DNA from: a virus
Strand: one strand, 5' to 3'
Virus record (IMG/VR): IMGVR_UViG_3300036760_000668
Span: 1 to 37,847 of that record
Length of the DNA stretch: 37,847 bases
Below are positions 6,870-15,500 of this stretch, piece by piece (position 1 is the first letter of the stretch; each line of letters starts with the position of its first letter). The translations under genes and the position numbers were made by a program. The notes beneath the pieces are model-generated. The model made no database searches. It saw only the letters and a program-made list of their open reading frames with translations, and had not been told where the DNA came from.

Positions 6870-7337
6870 TTATCTCACCAGCTCGTTACGCTGTTCGCCG
6901 TCGATCGCGCGCGTCCGAACCACCATCGCTCCGCGCAGCTCTTTCAACGCCAAATAGATCGATCCCGGATTGTACTCCGGCAACACTCCGATCAACTCCG
7001 CCGATGTCAGCGGCCCGCGCGATTTTAGCAGTGCGTACACCTTCGCTCTACATCCCCCTTTTCCGTCGGTCCCTGGTTCCCCTTTGCCAGCCAGCTCGGC
7101 GGCGAGCTTCGCCGTGGCGCGTCTCCCCGGCATCTTCCTTGCCTTTGCTGGGGGGGGGGAGCCCTTTCCGTTTGCCAATCCACGGAAACCCTCGGGACGC
7201 GGCACTACCGCGCCCAGCGGCGCCGGAGCCAGTTCCGCCACCGACGCATTCCGCGTTCCCAGACAACTGCGGATCGCATCCAGTACCGTCGCGTCCTCAC
7301 CTTCCATCTCCACAACTACTGCCCGAATCTTCGCCAT
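6870..7337 (-). CDS. Winged-helix-type protein, unknown role
   Basis: A 155-aa protein. The first third is a small alpha/beta-like part (MAKIRAVVVEMEGEDATVLD). The middle is a proline/alanine/lysine-rich linker (SPPPAKARKMPGRRATAKLA). The last 60 residues look like a winged helix (CRAKVYALLKSRGPLTSAEL ... IYLALKELRG), ending in a basic tail. A DNA-binding regulator of the phage is plausible. The start overlaps the stop of the previous small gene (TGATG). Confidence 0.6.
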   Translation of the reverse strand: MAKIRAVVVEMEGEDATVLDAIRSCLGTRNASVAELAPAPLGAVVPRPEGFRGLANGKGSPPPAKARKMPGRRATAKLAAELAGKGEPGTDGKGGCRAKVYALLKSRGPLTSAELIGVLPEYNPGSIYLALKELRGAMVVRTRAIDGEQRNELVR

Positions 7338-7504
7338 CAGTCCGCCTCCATCGACACCACGACACATTCCTCACCCCTGACCAGAGTCACCGGCCGCCCG
7401 TTCTGCGCCCTGGCCAGCATCGAGTCGAGGATTACCTGGTCGATCCCGTCGCTCGCCTTCAGCCGGATTTGCAACGTCCCGTTCTTCCGTAGCTCGACTT
7501 CCAT
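7337..7504 (-). CDS. Small 55-aa protein, unknown
   Basis: A 55-aa ORF (MEVELRKNGTLQIRLKASDG) preceded by GGGAGG about 9 nt from the ATG and coupled to the winged-helix gene by TGATG. Strand-rich with one cysteine; no family recognised. Its first residues and its pairing with the next gene make it a credible gene despite its size. Confidence 0.6.
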   Translation of the reverse strand: MEVELRKNGTLQIRLKASDGIDQVILDSMLARAQNGRPVTLVRGEECVVVSMEAD

Positions 7505-7736
7505 AATCAAAGACCTCCCAAAACCGCCCCGCCGGCGCCGCCCGGACTACTCTCCCCCGAGATTTGCCCTGGCGGCGCCCGGACGAAGACGGCGCTCTGG
7601 CGGCCCATTCCCCGGGCCCCGCCAAACTCCACAAAACGGGGACGGCAACCTCGTGTCGCCCCCGATCCCTCGGGTCGCAACCAGCCCGGCCCCAGTCGGA
7701 GGAAGAGAACCGCGCAGCTCGCCAAGGGAAAACCCT
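7505..7736. other. Gap of 232 bp downstream of the parB-like gene
   Basis: Frames across this gap have no protein-like character. It is GC-rich and holds two imperfect copies of a GGCGSCGCCCGGAC-type word near 7537 and 7573. A ParB-binding or regulatory site is possible given the neighbour, but no clear 16-bp parS-like palindrome was recognised. Confidence 0.35.
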
Positions 7737-9596
7737 TCAGGCCGCCCTCGCCAGCGCTCCCAGTTTCCGCGCCGACCAGTCGCGCACCATTACCACATCC
7801 TTGCCCAATCCCACGGCGAGTTCGCCGATGCGCGTATACGCCGCGAACAGTGCCGGCGTCGTACCCTCGAATCCAACCGACTTCTCCGTGTCCGCGTAGA
7901 GCCGCTCGCTCCTCTCCGGCCCGCCCTTCAACGCAACCTTGATCGTCGCCGTCCATCCATCGGCCAGCCGTTTCTTACGCGGCGCCTGCCAACCGCCGCC
8001 TCGATGTGCCCCTTGGCCGTTGCCCAGCACGATCTCCGCCAGCACGGGGCCCTTCGCCCGCGCCCGCAACTGGATCTCCACGCCGTTGTCGCTCTCCACA
8101 CCCGCGAATACCTCCGCCAAAATGCCCTTCTTCTTCGGCGCCGCCATTTCCGCCGCCACGTCCTTCTCGATCGCCTTCCAGTTCACTCCGGCCGCTTCCG
8201 CCCGTTCGCGCAGACTCTCCCCGACGGCGGCATCGCGGCTCCAGGTGTGGTACGTCAAGTCCCGCACCAGCGAGAACTCCATCAGCAGCCGTTCCAGCTT
8301 TTTCTCCGGCAGATCGCCGATCGGCAGGAGATCCGCATCCCATTCCGGATGCCGCTTGCCGATCAACCGCCGGTAGTCGGAGCCCATATTCTCCCACCAA
8401 CTTTCCACCGCGATCGCCAGCAGGTTTGGCAACGTGGTGCCGGCATCCAGAATCGCGTCCACCACGCGTCCCCGCACCGCCCGCGCCAACTCCACCTTGC
8501 GATTCGCGGCCGCCACCTTCGCCTTCTCCGCCGCCGACCGCTCATACCCGCCACCGTTCGAATGGCGTCTCTTATGCTTACCGCACAACGGATCGGTGCA
8601 CACCTGGACCTGCGTCCCGATCCCATCCCCGAACACCACGATTCCAGCGGCCGCCGACCCGCACACATCCTTTTTCTGCCGGATCGGAATGTACTGCCCG
8701 ATCTCCAGCACGTGTTTCGGCTGCCCCTTCCAGTACCCCCACCCGCCCTTGACCCGCACCAGATCCCGATTCCTCCGTAGCTCCCGCGCCACGTGCGCCT
8801 GGACCTTTCCGTCGAAGCATGCCCGGTCCGTGCACACATCCGGCGACGTGATCTCCGGGAACAGCTCCCGCGCATTCCCGCTCCGCCGCGGACACGCCTC
8901 GCAGGATCCGGCCGCCGGCGTCAACTCCGCGTCCGCCCGATCGAACGGCGCCGCGTCCAGCTTCAGCAGCACCCTGCTCTTGATCCAGTGGTCCAGGTCC
9001 CGCACCCCCACGCCTTCCCGCTCCGTCGCATACCCCAGCGCCATCGCCTGGTGATCCGGATTCCGCAGCCGCGCGATCAGGATCGCGTGATTCGTCGTGA
9101 TTTGCCCCGTCCCCACCGCGTCCTTCACCGCCGCCGGCAGCTCGATCAGCGCCAGGCGCTGATAAATCACCCGCGCCTTCTTCCCCAGCCGCGCCGCGAT
9201 CTGCTCCGCCGTGTATCCATAATCCTTCATCAGCTCGCGGAAACCCTCGGCCTCCTGGATCGCGTCCACGTTCTTGCGCTGCAGATTCTCGACCAGTTGC
9301 ACTTCCCGCGCCTGGCGATCGTCGTAGGTGCGCACCACCACGGGGCACACGTCCATGCCCGCCAGTTGCGCCGCACGCCATCGCCGTTCTCCCGCCACCA
9401 GCAGGTAGCCGCCATCCACACCGCGCCGCACGATCAAGGGCTCGATCATCCCCACCGTGCGCAGCGAGTCGGCCAGCTCCGCCAGGCCGTCCGGTTCAAA
9501 CGTCCGCCGCGGGTTAAACCCCGAGGGCGCGATCGCCCCCACCGGGATGCTCAGGTATTCTTCCGCCGCCGCCGTCACCATTTCCATAGGATCCAT
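7737..9596 (-). CDS. ParB/Srx-type DNA-binding protein with two cysteine clusters
   Basis: A 619-aa protein. Residues about 17-110 are the ParB N-terminal domain: IPVGAIAPSGFNPRRTF, the GERRWRA box (69-75) and VENLQRKNV (102-110). An HTH region follows (EQIAARLGKKARVIYQRLAL, about 131-150). The C-terminal 400 residues include CEAC ... CTDRAC (C232, C235, C255, C260) and a second CTDPLCGKH cluster, probably zinc-binding. Plasmid and ICE ParB relatives show the same plan. ParB-domain proteins bind and hydrolyse CTP or act as nucleases. No ParA is seen nearby, so a regulator, nuclease or replication role is as likely as partition. The start overlaps the upstream gene by 22 nt. Confidence 0.85.
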   Translation of the reverse strand: MDPMEMVTAAAEEYLSIPVGAIAPSGFNPRRTFEPDGLAELADSLRTVGMIEPLIVRRGVDGGYLLVAGERRWRAAQLAGMDVCPVVVRTYDDRQAREVQLVENLQRKNVDAIQEAEGFRELMKDYGYTAEQIAARLGKKARVIYQRLALIELPAAVKDAVGTGQITTNHAILIARLRNPDHQAMALGYATEREGVGVRDLDHWIKSRVLLKLDAAPFDRADAELTPAAGSCEACPRRSGNARELFPEITSPDVCTDRACFDGKVQAHVARELRRNRDLVRVKGGWGYWKGQPKHVLEIGQYIPIRQKKDVCGSAAAGIVVFGDGIGTQVQVCTDPLCGKHKRRHSNGGGYERSAAEKAKVAAANRKVELARAVRGRVVDAILDAGTTLPNLLAIAVESWWENMGSDYRRLIGKRHPEWDADLLPIGDLPEKKLERLLMEFSLVRDLTYHTWSRDAAVGESLRERAEAAGVNWKAIEKDVAAEMAAPKKKGILAEVFAGVESDNGVEIQLRARAKGPVLAEIVLGNGQGAHRGGGWQAPRKKRLADGWTATIKVALKGGPERSERLYADTEKSVGFEGTTPALFAAYTRIGELAVGLGKDVVMVRDWSARKLGALARAA

Positions 9597-9847
9597 ACCC
9601 CCGCGATCGCCACCACCGCCCAGCGCGTCACCCTCAGCCGCCGGCGCAATCGGCGGTACCGCGCCCACAGGCGCCGCCGGTTGGCCCGCATCCGGTGGAT
9701 CCGGCTCACCGCCGCATCCCGCCCGTCGACCACCGCCTGGTACTGCGCCGCCGCCACCACCTGCGCCGGCATCCCGGCCGCCATCGCCCGGTCGATCTCC
9801 GTCAGCCACGCCACGTCTTCCGCCGTCAACCGCAATTCGCCGTTCAC
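9575..9847 (-). CDS. Small protein with C-terminal membrane helix
   Basis: A 90-aa protein from a GTG at 9847, chosen because AGGAG lies 6 nt upstream and the GTGA overlaps the preceding stop. It has an acidic/alanine N-terminal half (LTAEDVAWLTEIDRAMAAGM), an arginine-rich middle (RRRLWARYRRLRRRLR) and a terminal hydrophobic segment (WAVVAIAGVWILW) that should insert in the membrane. Unknown function; the tail-anchored form suggests a membrane-tethered phage factor. Confidence 0.55.
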   Translation of the reverse strand: MNGELRLTAEDVAWLTEIDRAMAAGMPAQVVAAAQYQAVVDGRDAAVSRIHRMRANRRRLWARYRRLRRRLRVTRWAVVAIAGVWILWKW

Positions 9848-10008
9848 CGGCACGCTCCTGCACACGCGTGCGCCAGATCCGCCCGCCACATCAGCCAGCA
9901 GGCGCCGGCGAAGATCGTGCCCGCCACCGCCAGCATCGCCAGGGCGCGTCCCAGACGTACCCTCCCGTGCCGCTGCGGTTCTTCCGGCCAGCCATTCCAC
10001 GCCATCAT
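9844..10008 (-). CDS. Small single-span membrane protein
   Basis: A 54-aa protein (MMAWNGWPEEPQRHGRVRLG) followed by a hydrophobic helix (ALAMLAVAGTIFAGACWLMW). The ATG at 10008 is supported by AGAGGAAG directly upstream. A longer frame reaching 10119 would cross the hairpin at 10047-10076, so the short form is preferred. It overlaps the next gene by GTGA; the pair may work together at the membrane. Confidence 0.5.
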   Translation of the reverse strand: MMAWNGWPEEPQRHGRVRLGRALAMLAVAGTIFAGACWLMWRADLAHACAGACR

Positions 10009-10046
10009 CTTCCTCTTACCTCCGGAGCAGTAAGCCTGGGAAAATC

Positions 10047-10076
10047 GGGGAGCCCGATCCCGAAACCGGGCTCCCC
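10047..10076 (-). terminator. GC-rich hairpin, probable terminator or attenuator
   Basis: GGGGAGCCCG (10047-10056) and CGGGCTCCCC (10067-10076) form a perfect 10-bp stem with a 10-nt loop. On the minus strand it is followed by GATTTTCC, a short T-run. It lies after the stop of the 10116-10427 gene and before the start of the 54-aa gene, so it may end or attenuate the leftward transcript. Confidence 0.6.
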
Positions 10077-10115
10077 ACTTCGACCTTTTCCCGGTCCTCC
10101 TTTCCAAAACTCTTT

Positions 10116-10427
10116 TCATACCGCCGCCGCCACCGCCGCCGGCCCCAAGTCACAGCCAGCCGGCTTCCGGCCGGCTTCCGCCGCCACCACCAGGCCGGCC
10201 AGATCGTCCCAGGAAATCCGCTCCCGGCAATCCCACGGATTCGCCTGTACGGACACGTTCCATGCGTCGATCCAGATCGGCGCGATCCGCCCCGCCCGCC
10301 GTAACGCGTACACCCGCGTCACCAGATCAAGCCGCGCCCGCAGCTCCGCGGCATCGTCTTCCGCCAGGCCCCGAATCCTCCGCGACTGGATCGCGTACCC
10401 CGCCGTCATACCGCCCACCGCGCTCAT
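10116..10427 (-). CDS. Hypothetical protein, 103 aa
   Basis: Starts by ATGA overlap with the preceding gene. It contains a helical region (EDDAAELRARLDLVTRVYAL) and a tryptophan-containing centre (IWIDAWNVSVQ, WDCRERISWDDL). No family recognised and no membrane segment. Part of a run of three coupled small genes ending at the 10047-10076 hairpin. Confidence 0.55.
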   Translation of the reverse strand: MSAVGGMTAGYAIQSRRIRGLAEDDAAELRARLDLVTRVYALRRAGRIAPIWIDAWNVSVQANPWDCRERISWDDLAGLVVAAEAGRKPAGCDLGPAAVAAAV

Positions 10428-10657
10428 GCCGCTCTCCCGCGCCCCTTCCGGTTTGCCTCCTTCTGCGCGCGCTCCCACCGCGCCAGAAGTTTATAACCCA
10501 AGTCCAGAATCGCCCGGTACTCCACCGCGACGCCGTGCCTCCTGCGTTTCTCGCGCAACATCATGTAGGTGGTATGCAGTTCGACGACGAGGGCGCGCCC
10601 GCGAACTCGCGTGCCCGTCTCGCGCCGCAGCGGCGCCGCTGGCTTGAGCGTCGTCAT
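10424..10657 (-). CDS. Hypothetical basic protein, 77 aa
   Basis: A basic protein (MTTLKPAAPLRRETGTRVRG) with a central helix (VVELHTTYMMLREKRRRHG) and a lysine/arginine-rich end. ATGA overlap at both ends shows that it is part of a coupled operon. Possibly nucleic-acid-binding from charge; not recognised. Confidence 0.55.
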   Translation of the reverse strand: MTTLKPAAPLRRETGTRVRGRALVVELHTTYMMLREKRRRHGVAVEYRAILDLGYKLLARWERAQKEANRKGRGRAA

Positions 10658-11163
10658 GCCGCACCCCCGGCCGCCACCGCCACCTGGCACAGCTCAATCA
10701 GCCCCGGTCCGTCTTCCAGTCCGCGCTTGCGTGCCCGCCCATTGCGCCGGAAACCGCGCTCCACCGCCACCGTGCCACCCGCCGCAGCCTGCCACACGTC
10801 CGCCGCCGACACACCCATCAGGACCCACGCCAGCATCGCCATTGGCCGCGCCAGCCCCGCCAGGCGCCGCTCCAGGTCCCGCAGCCACACCTCCAGCGCG
10901 ACCGCCGCCGTGCAGTTGTATTCCTTACGCGTCTGCTCCACGTTCCGCCCCGCCCGCAGGCTCCCCACGATCTCCGCCGGCTCCCACCGTTGCAACGTGC
11001 CCGGCACGTCATGGCGCCCGCGCGTCACGATTTGCCGCGCCGATTCAACAGGTTTCCGCGCCACCCCATTGCGCGGCACCGTCTGCTGGCGAAAATCGGA
11101 AACATGAGACGAATAATCTGCTTCGGACTTTTGGACGCCAGCTACAGGGGCGAATGTCTTCAT
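10654..11163 (-). CDS. Hypothetical protein, 169 aa
   Basis: N-terminal residues are polar (MKTFAPVAGVQKSEADYSSH). A helical central segment contains EIVGSLRAGRNVEQTRKEYN, and a hydrophobic stretch follows (LARPMAMLAWVLMGVSAADV). It is the second gene after the ribbon-helix-helix gene and shares its orientation, 11 bp apart, so it is probably transcribed from the same promoter. The true start may be further in. Function unknown. Confidence 0.5.
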   Translation of the reverse strand: MKTFAPVAGVQKSEADYSSHVSDFRQQTVPRNGVARKPVESARQIVTRGRHDVPGTLQRWEPAEIVGSLRAGRNVEQTRKEYNCTAAVALEVWLRDLERRLAGLARPMAMLAWVLMGVSAADVWQAAAGGTVAVERGFRRNGRARKRGLEDGPGLIELCQVAVAAGGAA

Positions 11164-11174
11164 GACGTTTTTTC

Positions 11175-11348
11175 CTACGCGGCCGATCCGAGGTAGGCGC
11201 GCAAGGCTTCTTCGATTACCTGCTGCTTGGAGCAGTCCCGATGCGCCGCCGCAATCTCGATCGCACGGTCAATGGATTTCGGAATCCGGATACTGACCGG
11301 AATTCGCGGATCCCGGTTTGCAGGTCCGTTTTGTGCTAAGGTTTGCAT
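11175..11348 (-). CDS. Ribbon-helix-helix (CopG/Arc-like) DNA-binding protein
   Basis: A 57-aa protein. RIPVSIRIPKSIDRAIEIAA forms the predicted strand and first helix, and KQQVIEEALRAYLG the second helix, as in Arc/CopG/MetJ repressors. The ATG at 11348 gives the usual RHH length; the longer frame reaches into the promoter. It is transcribed leftward from a good sigma-70 promoter overlapped by a 12-bp inverted repeat, so it probably represses itself and perhaps the divergent gene at 11430. Confidence 0.75.
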   Translation of the reverse strand: MQTLAQNGPANRDPRIPVSIRIPKSIDRAIEIAAAHRDCSKQQVIEEALRAYLGSAA

Positions 11349-11363
11349 GATTGCTTGCACTTG

Positions 11364-11392
11364 ACTATAGGAGCAAAAGAGCAAAGTGTCAA
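11364..11392 (-). promoter_or_regulatory. Sigma-70 promoter driving the ribbon-helix-helix gene
   Basis: On the minus strand TTGACA (11392-11387) and TATAGT (11369-11364) are separated by 17 bp, a near-consensus arrangement. The start would lie a few bases before the gene's ATG at 11348, giving a very short leader. One arm of the inverted repeat sits between the -35 and -10 boxes. Confidence 0.8.
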
Positions 11393-11414
11393 TACTCAAA
11401 TACTCTTTTGCTCC
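11370..11414. promoter_or_regulatory. Operator-like 12-bp inverted repeat in the divergent control region
   Basis: GGAGCAAAAGAG (11370-11381) is perfectly complementary to CTCTTTTGCTCC (11403-11414), with 21 bp between. The arms are centred about 33 bp apart, three helical turns, so proteins on them would sit on the same face. One arm covers the promoter spacer of the RHH gene. This fits cooperative repressor binding; the RHH protein is the obvious candidate. Confidence 0.7.
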
Positions 11415-11429
11415 CGTGAAAGCACGCAG

Positions 11430-11831
11430 ATGCTTGAAAATAAAGAGAATTTAGTCACGCTAAAAATCCAATCCGGCGACCGTGAATGGGTCAAGGACGA
11501 GCAACGCCGAATCCAAAAGGCCGAAGGTGATGAGCCTACACACGCCGAGCTGTTCCATCGCTTGCGCGTCGCGTACGAAGTGGACACCGCCACGCAGCAA
11601 TCCTCTCGCCCCGTCGAGCTCCCCGGTCCCTTCGCCGGCCTCACCGACGATCAGATCTGGCTCATCAACAACGTTATCGAGATCTTTCGCGATCAGCCCC
11701 AGGCCTCCATCTACCGGGCCATGGAAAATACCATTCAACTGGCAGTCAAAGAACATCGAAAGACCAGGCAGCCCAACAGACATGCGAAAACTTCAACTCA
11801 TGATCAACGGCGCACCGGCGGCGGTATCTGA
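11430..11831 (+). CDS. Plus-strand protein divergent from the RHH gene, unknown
   Basis: A 133-aa protein (MLENKENLVTLKIQSGDREW), mostly charged and helical (WVKDEQRRIQKAEGDEPTHA, IEIFRDQPQASIYRAMENTI). The last 20 residues are basic and low in character. It is one of the few phage genes on the plus strand and faces away from the RHH gene across the operator. A TTGCAT-N17-TATAGG pair (11343-11371) could be its promoter. The arrangement suggests a regulatory gene pair. No known family. Confidence 0.55.
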   Translation: MLENKENLVTLKIQSGDREWVKDEQRRIQKAEGDEPTHAELFHRLRVAYEVDTATQQSSRPVELPGPFAGLTDDQIWLINNVIEIFRDQPQASIYRAMENTIQLAVKEHRKTRQPNRHAKTSTHDQRRTGGGI

Positions 11832-11841
11832 GGGCCGGAAA

Positions 11842-12072
11842 TTAGAGCGAAAGCGTCGCCTTCTGTTCGGCGTAGGAACCGAACCAACCGCCGCCAACCT
11901 TCATGCCGGCCGTGGCTTCCCGGCGCCGTTCATCCAACGCCTTATCAAAGGGAATTATATACATGGCTACATATGAGTTGAAAGGCAAGCGCCGTTCCGT
12001 CTGGATTGAACTTCCGCCGCCCCGCCGCCCTCCCGATGGCCGGTTCGTGATTCTGGCTATTTGGCAGGCCAT
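11842..12072 (-). CDS. Doubtful small ORF spanning the solitary IS-like end
   Basis: A 76-aa frame whose ATG at 12072 follows AAGGAG by 6 nt and lies 3 bp after the previous stop. Its second half reads naturally (FDKALDERRREATAGMKVGG, then WFGSYAEQKATLSL). The first half is less convincing. The bases encoding MYIIP coincide with an IS1595-like terminus (11950-11971), so the frame may be a fusion of an IS remnant with the end of a broken phage gene. A plus-strand frame at 11963 (MATYELKGKRRSVWIELPPP) competes with it. Confidence 0.35.
   Translation of the reverse strand: MACQIARITNRPSGGRRGGGSSIQTERRLPFNSYVAMYIIPFDKALDERRREATAGMKVGGGWFGSYAEQKATLSL
11950..11971. repeat. Solitary IS1595-like terminal repeat
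   Basis: This 22-bp stretch matches 19 of 22 positions of the terminal repeat of the IS at 3465-5235, including the first 12 bases (GGGAATTATATA). It is oriented as a left end with its interior to the right. No matching right end and no second copy of the adjoining TTATCAAA (11942-11949) were found in the window. It is probably a relic of a related element or of a MITE whose rest was deleted. Confidence 0.5.
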
Positions 12073-12075
12073 TCC

Positions 12076-12477
12076 TCACTCCTTCACAGGCAACCTCAAC
12101 TCGAAAACCATCATCGAGCCAAGTGCTTGGTCCTCGTCGAGATCCTTGCGAAGCTGGGTCTCAATGTAGGACACTGGGTACCCGTGCGTGAACAGGTGAG
12201 CAATCTGTCCAGCGTTGAACAATCGCCCATCGAAGATCTGAACCATCAGATTGGGCCGGGACTGGCGGAACCAGCCCTTCACCATATAATCTGGCACCAC
12301 CACCCCATTGATCATCTGAGCTACGATGGCCGCAGTCTTCTCGGTGGCATAATAGTACGGGTTACATGGATTCGAGCCGTGTGGACCCGAGACAGTTACA
12401 TCGGCATACCACGGCTCTGGACCGAAGACCTCTTCGGCTGTTGGTGCCCAACTGGGGTCTGGTTTCGTCATCTTCAT
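12076..12477 (-). CDS. Hypothetical protein, 133 aa
   Basis: Preceded by AAAAAGGAGAG, a strong ribosome-binding site. Contains many aromatic residues (EVFGPEPWYADVTVSGPHGS; NPYYYATEKTAAIVAQMING; YMVKGWFRQSRPN). No signal peptide or membrane helix. It is the last clear gene of the surface-protein block, 38 bp after the beta-helix gene. Not recognised. Confidence 0.65.
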   Translation of the reverse strand: MKMTKPDPSWAPTAEEVFGPEPWYADVTVSGPHGSNPCNPYYYATEKTAAIVAQMINGVVVPDYMVKGWFRQSRPNLMVQIFDGRLFNAGQIAHLFTHGYPVSYIETQLRKDLDEDQALGSMMVFELRLPVKE

Positions 12478-12515
12478 AAAATTTATCTCTCCTTTTTAGG
12501 CCTTCAATTGTCGGA

Positions 12516-15500
12516 TCAGCGGCGCACTCCGGACACTGCACCGCGCCCGGAATACACCGTGCCGCTTGCGGTTGCCCCCTGCGAACCCGCATATGCCCCC
12601 ATGTTCGGTGCGGCAGCGCCTGGGGTCAGGGGAGTGCCCCGAACGTCTAGCAACGGGACCGCGGTGGCCGAGCCGCTGGCCACGGCGGGCGACCCGGTTT
12701 TCAAGCGCAGGTCGAAAGCGCCGGAGCTGGCGTACCAACTCGTGGACGCTGCGACGAACAGTGGATCGGAATTTGAACACGTCCCCGTCAACGCACCGAG
12801 GAAGGCCCCGGCCGCCCCACAGCCGTAAGCGTTGTAGCCGCCGCCCCCTGCGAACCCGTATCCCAGGAACCCAGTCTCTCCCGCGGTCTTGTAGACGATG
12901 CCATCCACCGTCGTCGTATCAATTGAAAGCGGAGTCGCAGTGTCCTTGAAGATGATCGGCGGATAGTGCGCTGCCCCTGCCGTCATCAACACGATATTTC
13001 GGAAGGTGTTGCTGGCCATGTCGGTCGCGGCGCACCCGGTACTGACAGAACACGATCGGCCCAGCAGGATTGTGGGCTGTTGGGATTGGTCCTGGTTGAG
13101 GTGATCCTTACCAGTCTGATAACTGGTCATGTTCTCGAACAGGTTGTTGCGCTGACTGTAGGCGCAAATGGAATTGAGGTTGTGTCCACCCGCCGCTGGC
13201 GGACAAGTGCATGGATCCGTTCCAGATACCCCGCAGTTAGCCGTTATCCCATCGTCCTTTCCGTCGTAGGTGAACAGACGCAACATGCTGTAAGCATCGT
13301 TGATCGAGACATGGGAGCGGACGAACGAATCGTTGACGCCCTGCGTAAGTGAGACGCCGCCGCCTTGACTGTCGGCGGTGACGTTCTGCTCCATCAACAG
13401 CGCCGTTACCCTCCCATTGAACTGAAACGCCGGGTACGCCCCACCCCTGTACCCGTTGTTGTTCATGACGTTCCCGCGCACCAGCACCCTGCTAGACACT
13501 CGCTCCCGCGAACCGAGGTAGATGGCATGGGTGTCACTGTCTTCAATGTAGTTACCCTCGACGCGCATTCGAGAGAGGCCGTTGGCGGTTCTGATCCCAT
13601 TCCCGCAGCCGGAAAACCAATTCTCGCGGTACGTGATATTGGCGAAATCCTGGCTGAAGCCCCCACCGCCGATGCACTGATCGTCACCATTGTGCACGTA
13701 AAATCCACTGATCTCGACATCGTGCCTGTCGTTCATCTGAATCTTGTTCGGCAGCGCGTTGATCTCGGGCCGCTCGCCTGGATAAGCCGTGTACGTCACG
13801 TTCGCGCCAGCAGTTCCGCTTACCGTCTCTATGGCCTCCGTGATGACATGAGTACGCCCCAGCACCAGGTCCCCGGCAGCGACCAGCGTGTTGACCTTGG
13901 CAAAGGTCCGAAACGCCACGCACGACCCCCATGTCGCCGGGGTGCAGGAGGCCCCGCTGGTGTCGTTGCCCGCCGATGAGACCACGAAGACGCGCGGCGG
14001 GAAGTATCCCAGCTTGGACAAGAAATTAGCGAACGTCGTGTACTTGCTGATGCCGTGGGCCAGCGTCTGAACGCTCGCGTCGTCATCGTCTGCGTCCGGC
14101 CCGGTGCAGCTCGGCCCCTGGCCGTAGCCATCTCCGTCCTTGTCCTTGCAGGTGCCGGTGGAGGCGCCCACGCCCTGGATTCCCAGCATCTGCCCCACCC
14201 ACGTGGTGGACCCGTTCCCCTGCTCTGACACAACCAACGAATCGTTGGCGGCATCGTACGTCATGGCCGTGTTTAGCCCAGTTGACTGCGGGCTGCCTCC
14301 GCCGACATTACCGACGCGCTGCCAAGAGTCCAGCACCGGATCGTATTCCCAATCAGACTGAGTGGTCTGATGGTAATAATGGAACACGCGGCGCTTCGTG
14401 TCATAAGCGAACGGGCCCGATTGAACCTTCAGAAACGTGTCGGTAACCACCGGGGGCGCGTTTACCATCGTTTTCTGCGTCCAGGTCTGCGTGGTGGTCT
14501 CGTAGGACCAAACTTCGCTCCTCCAGGTGCCTCCCGCGCCGTAGCCGCCAGACGTTCCGCCGTATTTGAGGATTCGCTTAGTGTTGGGATCCCAGGCCAG
14601 CGTATAAGCGTAAATCGCCGGTGGGGCCTGCGTCGTCGTCCGCTTCCACGCATCCGCGGCGGCGCACCCCGCGTTCGACTGCGCGGTCGTGAGCGTTCCT
14701 GGAGTCGGGTTCAGGTCGGTCGGGCAGTAAACGTAGGCGTAATAGCCCGCCACCACATAAACGTCGGCGATAGGGTCGTGGACCCCGAAGCCGGTCTGGT
14801 TCTCGTCCAACGGGTAGTTCGTGAAGTTAGTGCTAATATCAGCACTAACGTCGTACCGGGTCCAGGTGTTGGCCTGCGGGTCAGCATTGAGGATCAGGCC
14901 GTACATGTCGACCCTCGGGTGGTTATTGCCCTCATCGAGAAAGCGAAACAGCGTGGTCCCTTGCGTACAGTCAGACCGGGAGAGCGTCAGGTGCGTGGCG
15001 TCCTGCACGCTCACGATGGTCCCGCACGACGTGCCGGCAATCGTGACGGCGGCACCTACCCAATTGCCAACACCCGTCGCACGAAACGGGATGCTGCTGT
15101 TGGCGGTAACGGTCGCCCCGCTAATGATGACACTCATGCCACTGGTCCGCGACGGAGCGTTCCAGTATGACCCTCCAAGCTCTATGTACCGGTTGCGCTT
15201 AGTGTCCACGAAGCTAATGACCGGATGTCGGTCGCCGGGCCACGTCGGAGTATCAATATTCGACCCTGAATCGGTGTGGATATCCGCCCCTTGAGGATCG
15301 CTCCCCGGGCCGCCCGTGCGAAGGTAATCCCAGGTCCCCGTGGCAGCGTCGTAGTACCACATCACGGTCGAAAAGATGTAACCGGAATCAGTGTTCGAGC
15401 CGGACCAGTTGATGCTCCTTTGCGAGAGCTTGTCATACCAGATGTTCTGGTAGCTCGATCCACCTTTTGGCCGCAGTGCCCCTGGATCTGGATGAGTCCA

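Noticed and set aside
6547-6957. Plus-strand ORF of 136 aa with a plausible N-terminal part
   Set aside because: It overlaps two better supported minus-strand genes in antisense and has no ribosome-binding site; kept only as a possibility for its first 50 residues.
8793-10304. Long plus-strand ORF of 503 aa opposite the ParB-like gene
   Set aside because: Arginine/histidine/proline-rich antisense shadow typical of GC-rich genes.
11782-11976. Plus-strand ORF starting MRKLQLMINGAPAAVS
   Set aside because: No ribosome-binding site, and it overlaps both the 11430 gene and the solitary IS-like end. It could be an alternative but is not supported enough.
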